Numbered from the stretch's first letter, positions 1 through 6,106 are shown. The stretch: 7,245 nucleotides of DNA from Holophagaceae bacterium (GCA_025355915.1 JANXYT010000426.1:1-7245), one strand, 5' to 3'. Notes: a model not told the origin generated them from the letters alone. Program-made: numbers and translations.

Positions 1-221
1 TCGAGATCCACGAGGGCCGGGCCATCATCGCGGCGGTGGGCGAGCGGCTGAAATCCACGCCGGGCCTGGGGGCGCAGCTCCTCACGGCGCTGGGGGACAT
101 CAACGTGGAGATGATCAGCATGGGGGCCAACGAGATCAACCTGAGCCTGGTGGTGAAGGAGGAACGCACCGCCGAGGCCCTGCGCCGCATGCACCGGGTG
201 CTGGTGGGAGGGGCGAAGTGA
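1..221 (+). CDS. lysC: Aspartate kinase, C-terminal ACT domain (5' truncated by window edge)
   Basis: Aspartokinase phosphorylates L-aspartate with ATP, the first step of the aspartate-family pathway (lysine/DAP, threonine, methionine). Only the last ~72 codons are present, in frame from base 3 and open to the left edge. The visible part matches the final ACT-fold repeat of aspartokinases: AAVGERLKSTPGLGAQLLTA, then the hallmark stretch INVEMISMGANEINLSLVV (a variant of the usual nI-x-mIs-x-G-a-S-e-x-N-i-S), and a closing helix ending in RRMHRVLV, where most homologues have a Leu-His pair. The ACT domain normally carries feedback inhibition by lysine or threonine; which effector applies here cannot be read from this fragment. 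The catalytic domain is outside the window. Its stop codon overlaps the dapB start, so it belongs to the lysine operon. The alternative, an ACT domain of another enzyme, is unlikely given the match and the dap context. Confidence 0.88.
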   Translation, partial: EIHEGRAIIAAVGERLKSTPGLGAQLLTALGDINVEMISMGANEINLSLVVKEERTAEALRRMHRVLVGGAK

Positions 222-940
222 GGGCGCTGCGCATCGGGCTCTTCGGCCGCGGCCGGCTCGGCTCCGCCATCGCCACAGAGGCGGGGACAGCCCTGTCCTG
301 GCAGGCGGGCCGGATCGATACACCCTCGGCGCCCGTGGATGTGGCCATCGACGCCAGCGTGGCCGGGGCCCTGGAGCCCCACCTGGCCTGGGCCCTGGAG
401 ACGAGCACGGACCTGGTGATCGGCACCACGGGCTGGATCATGCCGGACCTGGAATCCAGGGTGGCCGGACGCATCGGCGTACTGACCGCCTCCAACTTTT
501 CACTTACGGTGGCGCTGATGGCGCGGTTGTCTTTGGTGATGGGTCGGTTCGCCGCGCTGGATCCCGCCCGGGATCCCTACCTGGTGGAGCACCACCACCG
601 CCTGAAGGCCGATGCACCTTCCGGTACGGCACGAACCCTGGCCGCCGCCTTGATGATCGGCTGCCCGCGCAAGACCGAGTGGACTCTCGGTACGCCGGAA
701 TCGCACCAGCTCAGCGTGGGCGTGGTGCGGGCCGGGGCCGAGTTCGGCACCCACACGGTGGGCCTGGACGCTCCGGCGGAAGTGCTGGAACTCACCCACA
801 CGGCGCGATCCCGGGCCCCCTTTGCCCAGGGCGCCCTGGCGGCGGCCCGCTGGCTGCACGGACGGAAAGGCCTGTTCAGCATGGATGACCTGGCCGCTGA
901 TTTGCTCGATCCGTTGTTCGTTTTTGGAGGCAACCCATGA
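218..940 (+). CDS. dapB: 4-hydroxy-tetrahydrodipicolinate reductase DapB
   Basis: This cytoplasmic NAD(P)H-dependent enzyme reduces the DapA product to tetrahydrodipicolinate. At 240 aa it is shorter than E. coli DapB (273) but normal for the shorter DapB forms of many other bacteria. Visible motifs are the N-terminal Rossmann dinucleotide loop G10-R-G-R-L-G15, the cofactor-side VIGTTGW (67-73), ASNFS (91-95), and the family signature around 124-138. That signature is E-x-H-H-R-x-K-x-D-A-P-S-G-T-A, with His126 and Lys130 aligning with the E. coli catalytic His159 and Lys163. RAG (171-173), FGTHT (176-180) and ARSRAPFAQGA (196-206) complete the C-terminal substrate domain. The start is a GTG overlapping the lysC stop (GTGA), with a GGGAGGGG purine run at 206-213 as ribosome binding site. 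The stop overlaps the dapA start (ATGA). The identification is firm; NADH versus NADPH preference is not resolved. Confidence 0.96.
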   Translation: MRALRIGLFGRGRLGSAIATEAGTALSWQAGRIDTPSAPVDVAIDASVAGALEPHLAWALETSTDLVIGTTGWIMPDLESRVAGRIGVLTASNFSLTVALMARLSLVMGRFAALDPARDPYLVEHHHRLKADAPSGTARTLAAALMIGCPRKTEWTLGTPESHQLSVGVVRAGAEFGTHTVGLDAPAEVLELTHTARSRAPFAQGALAAARWLHGRKGLFSMDDLAADLLDPLFVFGGNP

Positions 941-1839
941 CCCTGGATCTGTCGGGCCTCGCTGTCGCGCTGGCCACGCCCTTCACCCCCTCGGGGGAGG
1001 TCGACCTCGCCGCCTTCCGCAAACTGGTGCGCCATGTGGTGGCGGGTGGTGTTGATACCTTGGTGCCCCTGGGCTCCACGGGGGAAGCCGTCACCATCCT
1101 GGATGCCGAACGGGATGCGATCATCGCGGCCTGCCTGGAAGAGAGCGGCGGCCGTCCCGTGGTGGTGGGCACGGGCCACAACGCCACCCGCCAGGCCGCG
1201 GCCATGACCAGACGCGCCCAGGCGCTGGGCGCCGCAGGGGCCCTGGTGGTGACGCCCTACTACAACAAGCCCACGCCGGATGGGCTCGTGGCCCACTACA
1301 AGGCCGTCGCCGAAGCGGCGCCAGGCCTGCCCCTCATCGCCTACAACGTGCCGGGCCGCACGGGGCTGAACGTGACCCCCGAGGTGCTGGCGCGCTTGTG
1401 GGAGAACCCGCAGGTGGTGGCCGTGAAGGAAAGCAGCGGCAACCTGGCACAGATCGCCGAGATCGCCCGCGCCTTGCCCAGCGGCAAGACCCTGCTTTCC
1501 GGGGACGACAACCTGGCCTTGGCGGCCTTCGCCGTGGGCGCGTCGGGCCTGATATCTGTGCTGGCCAACGTGCTGCCCCGCGAGACCGCGGCGATGATTG
1601 CGTCGGCCCGCCGAGGCAACGCCGTTGAAGCCCTGCGCCTGCACCAGCAGCTCCTACCCCTGATGGATGCGTTGTTCGTGGAAAGCAATCCCATCCCCCT
1701 GAAGGCCGCCCTCAAACTGCTGGGCCTCGGTGAAGACACGGTGCGTCTGCCCCTGGTTCCTGCCACCGCCGCCACGCGCACCCGCGTGGCGGAAGCCCTG
1801 TGCCTCGCCGCTGAAGGCACCATGCCCGGAGTGCTCTGA
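937..1839 (+). CDS. dapA: 4-hydroxy-tetrahydrodipicolinate synthase DapA
   Basis: DapA condenses pyruvate with aspartate semialdehyde in the cytoplasm, the committed lysine/DAP step. It is a (beta/alpha)8-barrel Schiff-base aldolase, usually a homotetramer. The 300-aa length is typical. Visible are GSTGEA (46-51), VTPYYNKP (105-112), YNVPGRTG (136-143) and VKESSGNL (163-170). By ungapped comparison with remembered E. coli DapA, Lys164 is the Schiff-base lysine (Lys161), Tyr136 is Tyr133, Arg141 is Arg138 and Tyr109 is Tyr107. Catalytic Thr44 is replaced by Ser47. Positions matching the E. coli lysine-inhibition site also differ: His53 to Asp56, His56 to Arg59, Glu84 to Gln86. This suggests weak or no lysine feedback, which is an inference. 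The ATG start overlaps the dapB stop and has a GGAGG at 926-930. Other NAL/DapA-superfamily aldolases are possible in principle, but operon position and YNVPGRT favour DapA. Confidence 0.96.
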   Translation: MTLDLSGLAVALATPFTPSGEVDLAAFRKLVRHVVAGGVDTLVPLGSTGEAVTILDAERDAIIAACLEESGGRPVVVGTGHNATRQAAAMTRRAQALGAAGALVVTPYYNKPTPDGLVAHYKAVAEAAPGLPLIAYNVPGRTGLNVTPEVLARLWENPQVVAVKESSGNLAQIAEIARALPSGKTLLSGDDNLALAAFAVGASGLISVLANVLPRETAAMIASARRGNAVEALRLHQQLLPLMDALFVESNPIPLKAALKLLGLGEDTVRLPLVPATAATRTRVAEALCLAAEGTMPGVL

Positions 1840-2660
1840 TGGTTGTCGATCTGGATTCCATCCACGCCTTCTTCAGCCGACCCCCCGAGATCCTGGCGGC
1901 CGATCCCGAAGCCCCAGGCATGCACCAAGTCCTGCTGGTGGCCCTGGAAACCGGCACCATCCGGGCCGCCGAGTGCCAGGCGGACGGCACCTGGCAAGCC
2001 AACACCTGGGTGAAGCAGGCCATCCTCTGCGGCTTCCGCCGCACGAACCTGGTGGAGATGGAGGGCCCCGGTTTTCCCATGTTCGACAAGACCGCCTACC
2101 CGCCCCGCCATTTCGGGTTGGAAGACGCAGTGCGCTTGGTGCCAGGCGGTTCGGCCGTGCGTCGGGGCGCCCACATCGCCCGCAGCGTGGTGCTCATGCC
2201 CCCGGCCTACGTGAATGTGGGGGCCTTTGTGGACGAGGGCACCATGGTGGACAGTCACGCCCTGGTGGGCAGCTGCGCCCAGATCGGCAAGCGCGTGCAC
2301 CTGTCCGCCGCCGCCCAGATCGGCGGTGTGCTGGAACCCGCGGGGGCCCGGCCCGTGATTGTCGAGGACGACGCCTTTGTTGGCGGTCTGGTCGGCCTAT
2401 TTGAAGGCATCGTCGTGCGCCGTCGCGCGGTGCTGGCTTCGGGGGTGGTCATCACGGGCAGCACCGTCATTTACGACCTGGTGCATGGCCGCGAGCTGCG
2501 CCAGGAGGTGCCCGAGGGCGCCGTGGTGGTGCCGGGGTCGCGCCCCGCCTCGGGAGACTACGCCAGGGCTCGCGGACTCCAGCTATCGGCCCCTTGTATC
2601 GTGAAGTACCGCGACGAAAAGACCGACGCGGCCACCGCCCTAGAACAAGCCTTAAGGTAG
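1839..2660 (+). CDS. dapD: Tetrahydrodipicolinate N-succinyltransferase DapD
   Basis: DapD transfers succinyl from succinyl-CoA to tetrahydrodipicolinate in the succinylase branch of DAP synthesis; family members are trimeric left-handed beta-helix enzymes. The 273-aa length matches E. coli (274). The N-terminal helical domain includes WQANTWVKQAIL (52-63), and FDK (82-84) aligns with the E. coli FDK. From about residue 103 come hexapeptide turns with the strongly conserved block from VLMPPAYVNVGAFVDEGTMV (118-137) to VGSCAQIGK (143-151), then IGGVLEP (161-167). Asp138 aligns with E. coli substrate-binding Asp141. The later loop is FVGGLVGLFEG (180-190) where E. coli has FIGARSEVVEG, and the C-terminus reads APCIVKYRDEKTDAATALEQ (251-270), a variant I associate with Bacteroidetes-like and other non-proteobacterial DapD. 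The start is the ATG in TGATG overlapping the dapA stop, with GGAG at 1828-1831. An acetyltransferase role (DapH type) is unlikely given full-length DapD similarity. Confidence 0.93.
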   Translation: MVVDLDSIHAFFSRPPEILAADPEAPGMHQVLLVALETGTIRAAECQADGTWQANTWVKQAILCGFRRTNLVEMEGPGFPMFDKTAYPPRHFGLEDAVRLVPGGSAVRRGAHIARSVVLMPPAYVNVGAFVDEGTMVDSHALVGSCAQIGKRVHLSAAAQIGGVLEPAGARPVIVEDDAFVGGLVGLFEGIVVRRRAVLASGVVITGSTVIYDLVHGRELRQEVPEGAVVVPGSRPASGDYARARGLQLSAPCIVKYRDEKTDAATALEQALR

Positions 2661-2671
2661 GACGTCAAAAA

Positions 2672-2758
2672 GATCCACCACGAAGACACGAAGACGCGAA
2701 CAAAACAGGGCAATTGGTTTTCGTGTTTCTTCCTTCCTTCGTGTCTTCGTGGTGAATC
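2672..2758. repeat. Large inverted repeat (CACCACGAAGACACGAAG palindrome) in the dapD-aminotransferase gap
   Basis: Perfect 18-bp inverted arms lie at 2676-2693 (CACCACGAAGACACGAAG) and 2737-2754. Counting one mismatch they extend to 22 bp (2672-2693 and 2737-2758). The arms enclose about 43 bases of lower GC. Each arm contains a short tandem motif (CGAAGACA CGAAGACG on the left). Transcribed, this would fold into a long hairpin with a large loop. There is no T-run immediately after the right arm, so it is not a classical intrinsic terminator, although it could attenuate read-through or protect the upstream mRNA 3' end. Motifs of the form TTCGTGTCTTCGTGGTG recur as dispersed intergenic repeats in several bacterial genomes in my recollection; whether this one is repeated in its own genome cannot be seen here. 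Confidence 0.8.
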
Positions 2759-2789
2759 AGTTCTTGAATCGATGTAGAAGGAAGCACCT

Positions 2790-3905
2790 GTGAACCCCGC
2801 CTCCCGCCTGTCCCTGCTGAAGCCCTCGCCGATCCGCGCCATCACGGACGGCACGCCGCCGGGAGCCATCCCCCTGGGTCTCGGTGAACCCACCTGGGAT
2901 CTGCCTGAAGTGGCGCGGAAAGCCCTGCTGCGGGCCCCCGGCCCCTGCGCCTACGTGCCCCACGCGGGGCTGACGGAACTCCGGCAAGCGGTAGCCGCTT
3001 TCCATGGCGCTCAGCTGGACGAGGTGCTCATCACCACGGGGTCCCAGGGGGCGCTCTTCGCGCTGCTCCAGGCCTGGGTGAACCCCGGAACAAAGGTGCT
3101 GGTGCCCGATCCCGGCTTCGTGGCCTACCCGGCCCTGGCCCGCATGGCAGGGGCGGAACCGGTGCCCTACCCCTTATCCCCGGAGCGCTTCCGCCTCGAC
3201 GCCAAGGCCCTGCTGAAAGTCCTGGACATCACGCCGGACGCCTCTGCCGTGATCCTGAACCTACCCTCCAATCCCACCGGTGGTGGCGGGGATCTCGATT
3301 CCCTGCGCCGCGTGGCGGACGCCTGCACGGCCCGGGGTGTGCTGCTGATCTCCGACGAGGTCTACCGCGACCTGCATTTCGGCGTTCGCGCCCCCAGCCT
3401 GCGGGATGTGACCGATCGCGGGGTGGTGACCAGCTCCGTGAGCAAGGGCTGGGGGGCGCCGGGCCTGCGGGTGGGCTGGGCCGTGGGCGATCCCGCCTGG
3501 CTGGTGCCCGCCCGCGTGGTGCATGGCTATGCCGTCACCGGCACCGCCACACCCGCTCAGTGGGCGGCCCTCGCCTTGATTGAAGCCTCCGATACCGTGC
3601 TGGCCGAAGCCCGCGCCGCCGTGCAGCTGCGCTGGGAGGCGCTCGCGTCAGCGCTGCGCGAGGAACTGGGCCAAGGGGTCACCCCACCCGATGGCACGTT
3701 CTACCACTTCATGCCCCTGCCCAAGTCGGCCCACGCCGATCCCCTGGCCTTCGCCCTCAAGCTGCGGGACGAGGCCAAGGTGGTGCTCATCCCCGGCCTC
3801 GCGTTTGGTGAAGGCGGCCGGGGCCACGTCCGCCTCAGCTTCGCCGCCACGCCGGAGCAACTGCGCGAAGGGGTGCGGCGGTTGGCGCCCTATTGGAACG
3901 CGTGA
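2790..3905 (+). CDS. Class I/II PLP-dependent aminotransferase, candidate succinyl-DAP aminotransferase
   Basis: This is a fold-type I aminotransferase of 371 aa, somewhat shorter than typical AspC-like enzymes (about 390-400). Visible are YVPHAGLTELRQAVA (55-69), TTGSQGALF (82-90) in the PLP-phosphate region, NLPSNPTGG (157-165) with Asn161, SDEVYRDL (188-195) with Asp189 and Tyr192, the Schiff-base Lys219 in SSVSKGWGAPGLRVGW (215-230), and HVRLSFA (346-352) with Arg348, the usual carboxylate-binding arginine. Position directly after dapD suggests N-succinyl-LL-DAP aminotransferase (DapC), which uses glutamate. This is a context inference: class I aminotransferases are promiscuous, and aspartate or other amino acids are possible substrates. 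The GTG start is preceded by AGAAGGAAG (2777-2785). A 129-bp gap with an inverted repeat separates it from dapD, so it may be read through from the operon or expressed separately. No signal peptide is visible. Confidence 0.88.
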   Translation: MNPASRLSLLKPSPIRAITDGTPPGAIPLGLGEPTWDLPEVARKALLRAPGPCAYVPHAGLTELRQAVAAFHGAQLDEVLITTGSQGALFALLQAWVNPGTKVLVPDPGFVAYPALARMAGAEPVPYPLSPERFRLDAKALLKVLDITPDASAVILNLPSNPTGGGGDLDSLRRVADACTARGVLLISDEVYRDLHFGVRAPSLRDVTDRGVVTSSVSKGWGAPGLRVGWAVGDPAWLVPARVVHGYAVTGTATPAQWAALALIEASDTVLAEARAAVQLRWEALASALREELGQGVTPPDGTFYHFMPLPKSAHADPLAFALKLRDEAKVVLIPGLAFGEGGRGHVRLSFAATPEQLREGVRRLAPYWNA

Positions 3906-3930
3906 GCGTCCTTTGCAATGGCTAGACCCA

Positions 3931-3937
3931 AAGGGAG
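3931..3937 (+). promoter_or_regulatory. Ribosome binding site of the DUF2007 gene
   Basis: AAGGGAG lies 6 bases before the ATG at 3944 and decides that start. The ATG at 3919 is in another frame. Confidence 0.6.
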
Positions 3938-3943
3938 ACCATC

Positions 3944-4285
3944 ATGCTCAAGGTTTTTGTGGCAGAACATCAAGCCCAGGCGCACCTCGTAGAGGACCTC
4001 CTTCGTTCAAATGGAATCGAGGCACACGTGGTGGGGGAATCCCTCCTGAACACGATTCCAGGCTCTTCCGTCATCCCCGGAACGGCCCCAGAGGTGTGGA
4101 TTTTGAAACCCGAGCAAGCCGGACCCGCCTTGGAGCTGATTCGACGGTTTTCACAGGGTGAGCCCCTTCCTGAAGCTGCCGGGCCTTCCTGGCAGTGTCC
4201 AACGTGCCGCGAAATCCTTGAATCACAGTTTTCCGACTGCTGGAAATGCGGAACATCAAAGCCAAGCGACGCCTCGCCGGTCTGA
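3944..4285 (+). CDS. DUF2007-type small protein with C-terminal zinc ribbon
   Basis: A 113-aa soluble protein. Residues 1-70 look like the DUF2007 (putative signal-transducing) domain: an opening strand LKVFVAEHQ, a helix containing AHLVEDLLRSNGIEAHVVGE (13-32), a strand PEVWILKPEQ (49-58) and a closing helix PALELIRRFS (61-70). This is the compact ferredoxin-like pattern of the family. The C-terminus carries two CxxC pairs, CPTC (Cys85, Cys88) and CWKC (Cys99, Cys102), spaced as in a zinc ribbon that probably binds one Zn. The function of DUF2007 proteins is unknown; 'signal transducing' is only a database label, and no catalytic residue is evident. It lies 38 bases after the aminotransferase, so co-transcription is possible. 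Base composition is lower in GC than the dap genes (about 55% in one 60-base sample), hinting at separate history or weaker codon selection. Confidence 0.75.
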   Translation: MLKVFVAEHQAQAHLVEDLLRSNGIEAHVVGESLLNTIPGSSVIPGTAPEVWILKPEQAGPALELIRRFSQGEPLPEAAGPSWQCPTCREILESQFSDCWKCGTSKPSDASPV

Positions 4286-4378
4286 CCCCGTTCAACCTGG
4301 ATCTGGGCGCCATCTGTGTTTAGGTTCAGGCTCCGGTTCCCTTCTTTCGTTCACGAGCCGTTCTCAACCCAGGTCTAC

Positions 4379-4915
4379 ATGCCGCTCCCATTGCACGGGC
4401 TCATTCAATCGTTGGACGACCGGCGCTGTGCCCTGCTCAACGAGCTGGACACCCTCAGCACCGAGGCCCTCTCGGCCAGACCGCAGCCCGACCAATGGTC
4501 GATCCTTGAGGTCGTGGAGCACATGGTCCTAGCCGAGAGGGTGATTCTCCAAGGCTTGCCGAGCAGGACGGATCTTGTGGATCACCCGCGCAGCCTGAAG
4601 AACCGCTGCGCCTATGTCCTGGTGTGGCTCATTCTGAAAGCAGGCATTCCCGTGAAGGTGCCCTCCAAGCGCATGCTCCCCACGGGCAAGCTTTCACTGG
4701 TGGAGCTGAGACAGGCTTGGGACGAGCATATGCGATGGCTTCGATCTTTTGAACAGGGTCAGGGGGCAGAGGCTCGCCAGCAAGCGGTCTTCATGCATCC
4801 TGTGGCTGGACCCATCACCCTGATCCAGGCGCTCCGGATGGATCAGCTTCATCTGCTGACGCATATCCGGCAGATCTCGAAGATCCGAACACAGCAGGCG
4901 ACCCAGAAGGCATGA
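4379..4915 (+). CDS. DinB-like (DUF664 / YfiT-type) putative metal-binding protein
   Basis: A 178-aa protein with DinB-superfamily four-helix-bundle features. These are an N-terminal helix around residues 5-27, the hallmark QPDQWSILEVVEHMVLAE (36-53) with His48, and near the C-terminus MHPVAGPITLIQALRMDQLH (139-158) followed by LLTHIRQI, giving His158 and His162. His48/158/162 match the usual three-histidine divalent-metal site. Family members include thiol S-transferases (bacillithiol or mycothiol users), DNA-damage-inducible proteins and many uncharacterised ones, so the reaction is unknown. The start is uncertain. ATG 4379 is preferred because it places the first helix directly at the N-terminus. 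A GTG at 4316 in frame would add 21 residues of low-complexity Arg/Phe-rich sequence. Neither has a strong Shine-Dalgarno. It is about 93 bases after the DUF2007 gene, in the lower-GC part of the window. Confidence 0.75.
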   Translation: MPLPLHGLIQSLDDRRCALLNELDTLSTEALSARPQPDQWSILEVVEHMVLAERVILQGLPSRTDLVDHPRSLKNRCAYVLVWLILKAGIPVKVPSKRMLPTGKLSLVELRQAWDEHMRWLRSFEQGQGAEARQQAVFMHPVAGPITLIQALRMDQLHLLTHIRQISKIRTQQATQKA

Positions 4916-4951
4916 CGCCCCATTCGACCCTCTTCTTTCACCAGGCCCACC

Positions 4952-6106
4952 ATGATTCCGCTCTTCGCCTTCGAGGACGCCACCTGCCGAAACCTGGCGG
5001 ACACCCATGGCACACCCTGCTTCGTCTACTCGGGTGCGGCGGCGGAGGCGCAGTTCTCTTCCTTGCGTGCGGTGCTGCCGTCACGGGTCCGACTCGCCTA
5101 TGCGGTGAAGGCCAACCCCCATCCGGGGCTGTTGGCGCGCTTTGCGGCGCTGGGGGCCAGCTTCGACTGTGCATCCATGGGTGAGCTTGCGCGGGTGGGA
5201 GCCCTGATGCTTCCCCCGGGGCGCACGTTCTTCGCGGGGCCCGGTAAGCGTGCAGAAGAGCTGCGCAAGGCCCTCGCCATGGGTGTGCGGGTGCAGGCGG
5301 AAGGCTGTGAGGATCTGGCGCGAATCGACGCACTGGCTGACCGGGACGTCGCCGTGAACCTGCGGGTGCACCCGGCCTTTGAGGTGGACGAGGGCAATCG
5401 CATCATTGGCGGCAGCGGGCCTTCGGCCTTCGGCGTGGACGAGGAGGACGTGCCGGAGCTTCTTCAGCGGGCCGCGAGCCTCCGCCATGTCCGCATCCAG
5501 GGCCTGCATGTGTTCGCCGCCAGCAACCAGCGGGACGCCTCGAAGCTGCTGGCCATCCATGGCGCCGTGTTGGGCTTGGCGAAGCGCTTGTCCGAGGCCC
5601 ACGGCTTCGTCTTCGAGCAGATCGATCTGGGCGGGGGCCTGGGTGTGCCCTATGCGGTGGATGAGCGCCCCCTGGATCTGATCTCGTTTGGACAAGGACT
5701 GTCCACTCTGTTGACCCAACATGCATGGTTCACCGGCGAGCTGATCCTGGAGCCAGGGCGCTTCCTGGCGGGCCCCTGCGGCATCTACCTGGCCCGGGTG
5801 GTGCGGATCAAGGAGAGCCGCGGCACCCGCTTCGCCATCCTGGAAGGCGGTATCAACCACTTGATCCGCCCCTTGCTCACGGGCCAACCGTTTCCCGTGA
5901 AAGCCGTGGGAAAAGGCCAGGGCAGCCGCCCGTACACCCTGGCGGGCCCCCTCTGCACCAGCCTCGATCGCCTGGGGGATGTGCGGTTGCCGGAACTGCA
6001 GGCCGGTGATCTGCTGGCCTTTGGCACCACCGGCGCCTACGGCCTCAGCGAAGGCATGACCCACTTCTTGAGTCATCCCGTGCCGCCAGAAGTGTGGGTG
6101 GACTGA
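4952..6106 (+). CDS. Fold-type III PLP decarboxylase, LysA/BtrK-like; substrate uncertain
   Basis: A 384-aa alanine-racemase-fold decarboxylase. Visible are AYAVKANPHPGLL (49-61) with Schiff-base Lys53, SFDCASMGEL (70-79), FAGPGKRAEEL (94-104), GLHVFAASNQ (184-193) with His186, the PLP-phosphate loop DLGGGLGVPY (225-234), EPGRFLAG (267-274), GGINHLIRP (299-307), GPLCTSLDRLGD (332-343) with the cross-subunit Cys335, and GAYGLSEG (361-368) with Tyr363. LysA decarboxylates meso-DAP to lysine and is the obvious call from the dap context. However, DAP decarboxylases normally show HxHxGSQ, CESxD and a YN motif after GAYG. Here these read HVFAASN, CTSLD and THFLSHP, closer to BtrK-like or exosortase-associated type III decarboxylases. 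It is also shorter than most LysA (about 415-420). Only a weak ribosome binding site precedes the ATG. The lysA symbol is withheld for this reason. Confidence 0.85.
   Translation: MIPLFAFEDATCRNLADTHGTPCFVYSGAAAEAQFSSLRAVLPSRVRLAYAVKANPHPGLLARFAALGASFDCASMGELARVGALMLPPGRTFFAGPGKRAEELRKALAMGVRVQAEGCEDLARIDALADRDVAVNLRVHPAFEVDEGNRIIGGSGPSAFGVDEEDVPELLQRAASLRHVRIQGLHVFAASNQRDASKLLAIHGAVLGLAKRLSEAHGFVFEQIDLGGGLGVPYAVDERPLDLISFGQGLSTLLTQHAWFTGELILEPGRFLAGPCGIYLARVVRIKESRGTRFAILEGGINHLIRPLLTGQPFPVKAVGKGQGSRPYTLAGPLCTSLDRLGDVRLPELQAGDLLAFGTTGAYGLSEGMTHFLSHPVPPEVWVD

Noticed and set aside
1..217. Lysine riboswitch or operon promoter upstream of dapB
   Set aside because: This stretch is coding sequence of the aspartokinase ACT domain; the operon leader lies outside the window.
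577..1644. 355-aa minus-strand open frame across dapB/dapA
   Set aside because: Antisense to two enzymes with clear catalytic motifs; low-complexity composition and no recognisable domain.
1341..2300. 319-aa minus-strand open frame across dapA/dapD
   Set aside because: Shadow of dapA and dapD; His/Gly/Ala-rich with no conserved motif.
2661..2789. Short CRISPR-like array suggested by the repeated CGAAGACA motif
   Set aside because: Only two inverted arms and tandem 8-base units, with no regularly spaced direct repeats or spacers.
4316..4378. 21-residue N-terminal extension of the DinB-like protein from GTG 4316
   Set aside because: The added residues do not fit the first DinB helix and the GTG has no ribosome binding site; ATG 4379 is simpler, though not proven.
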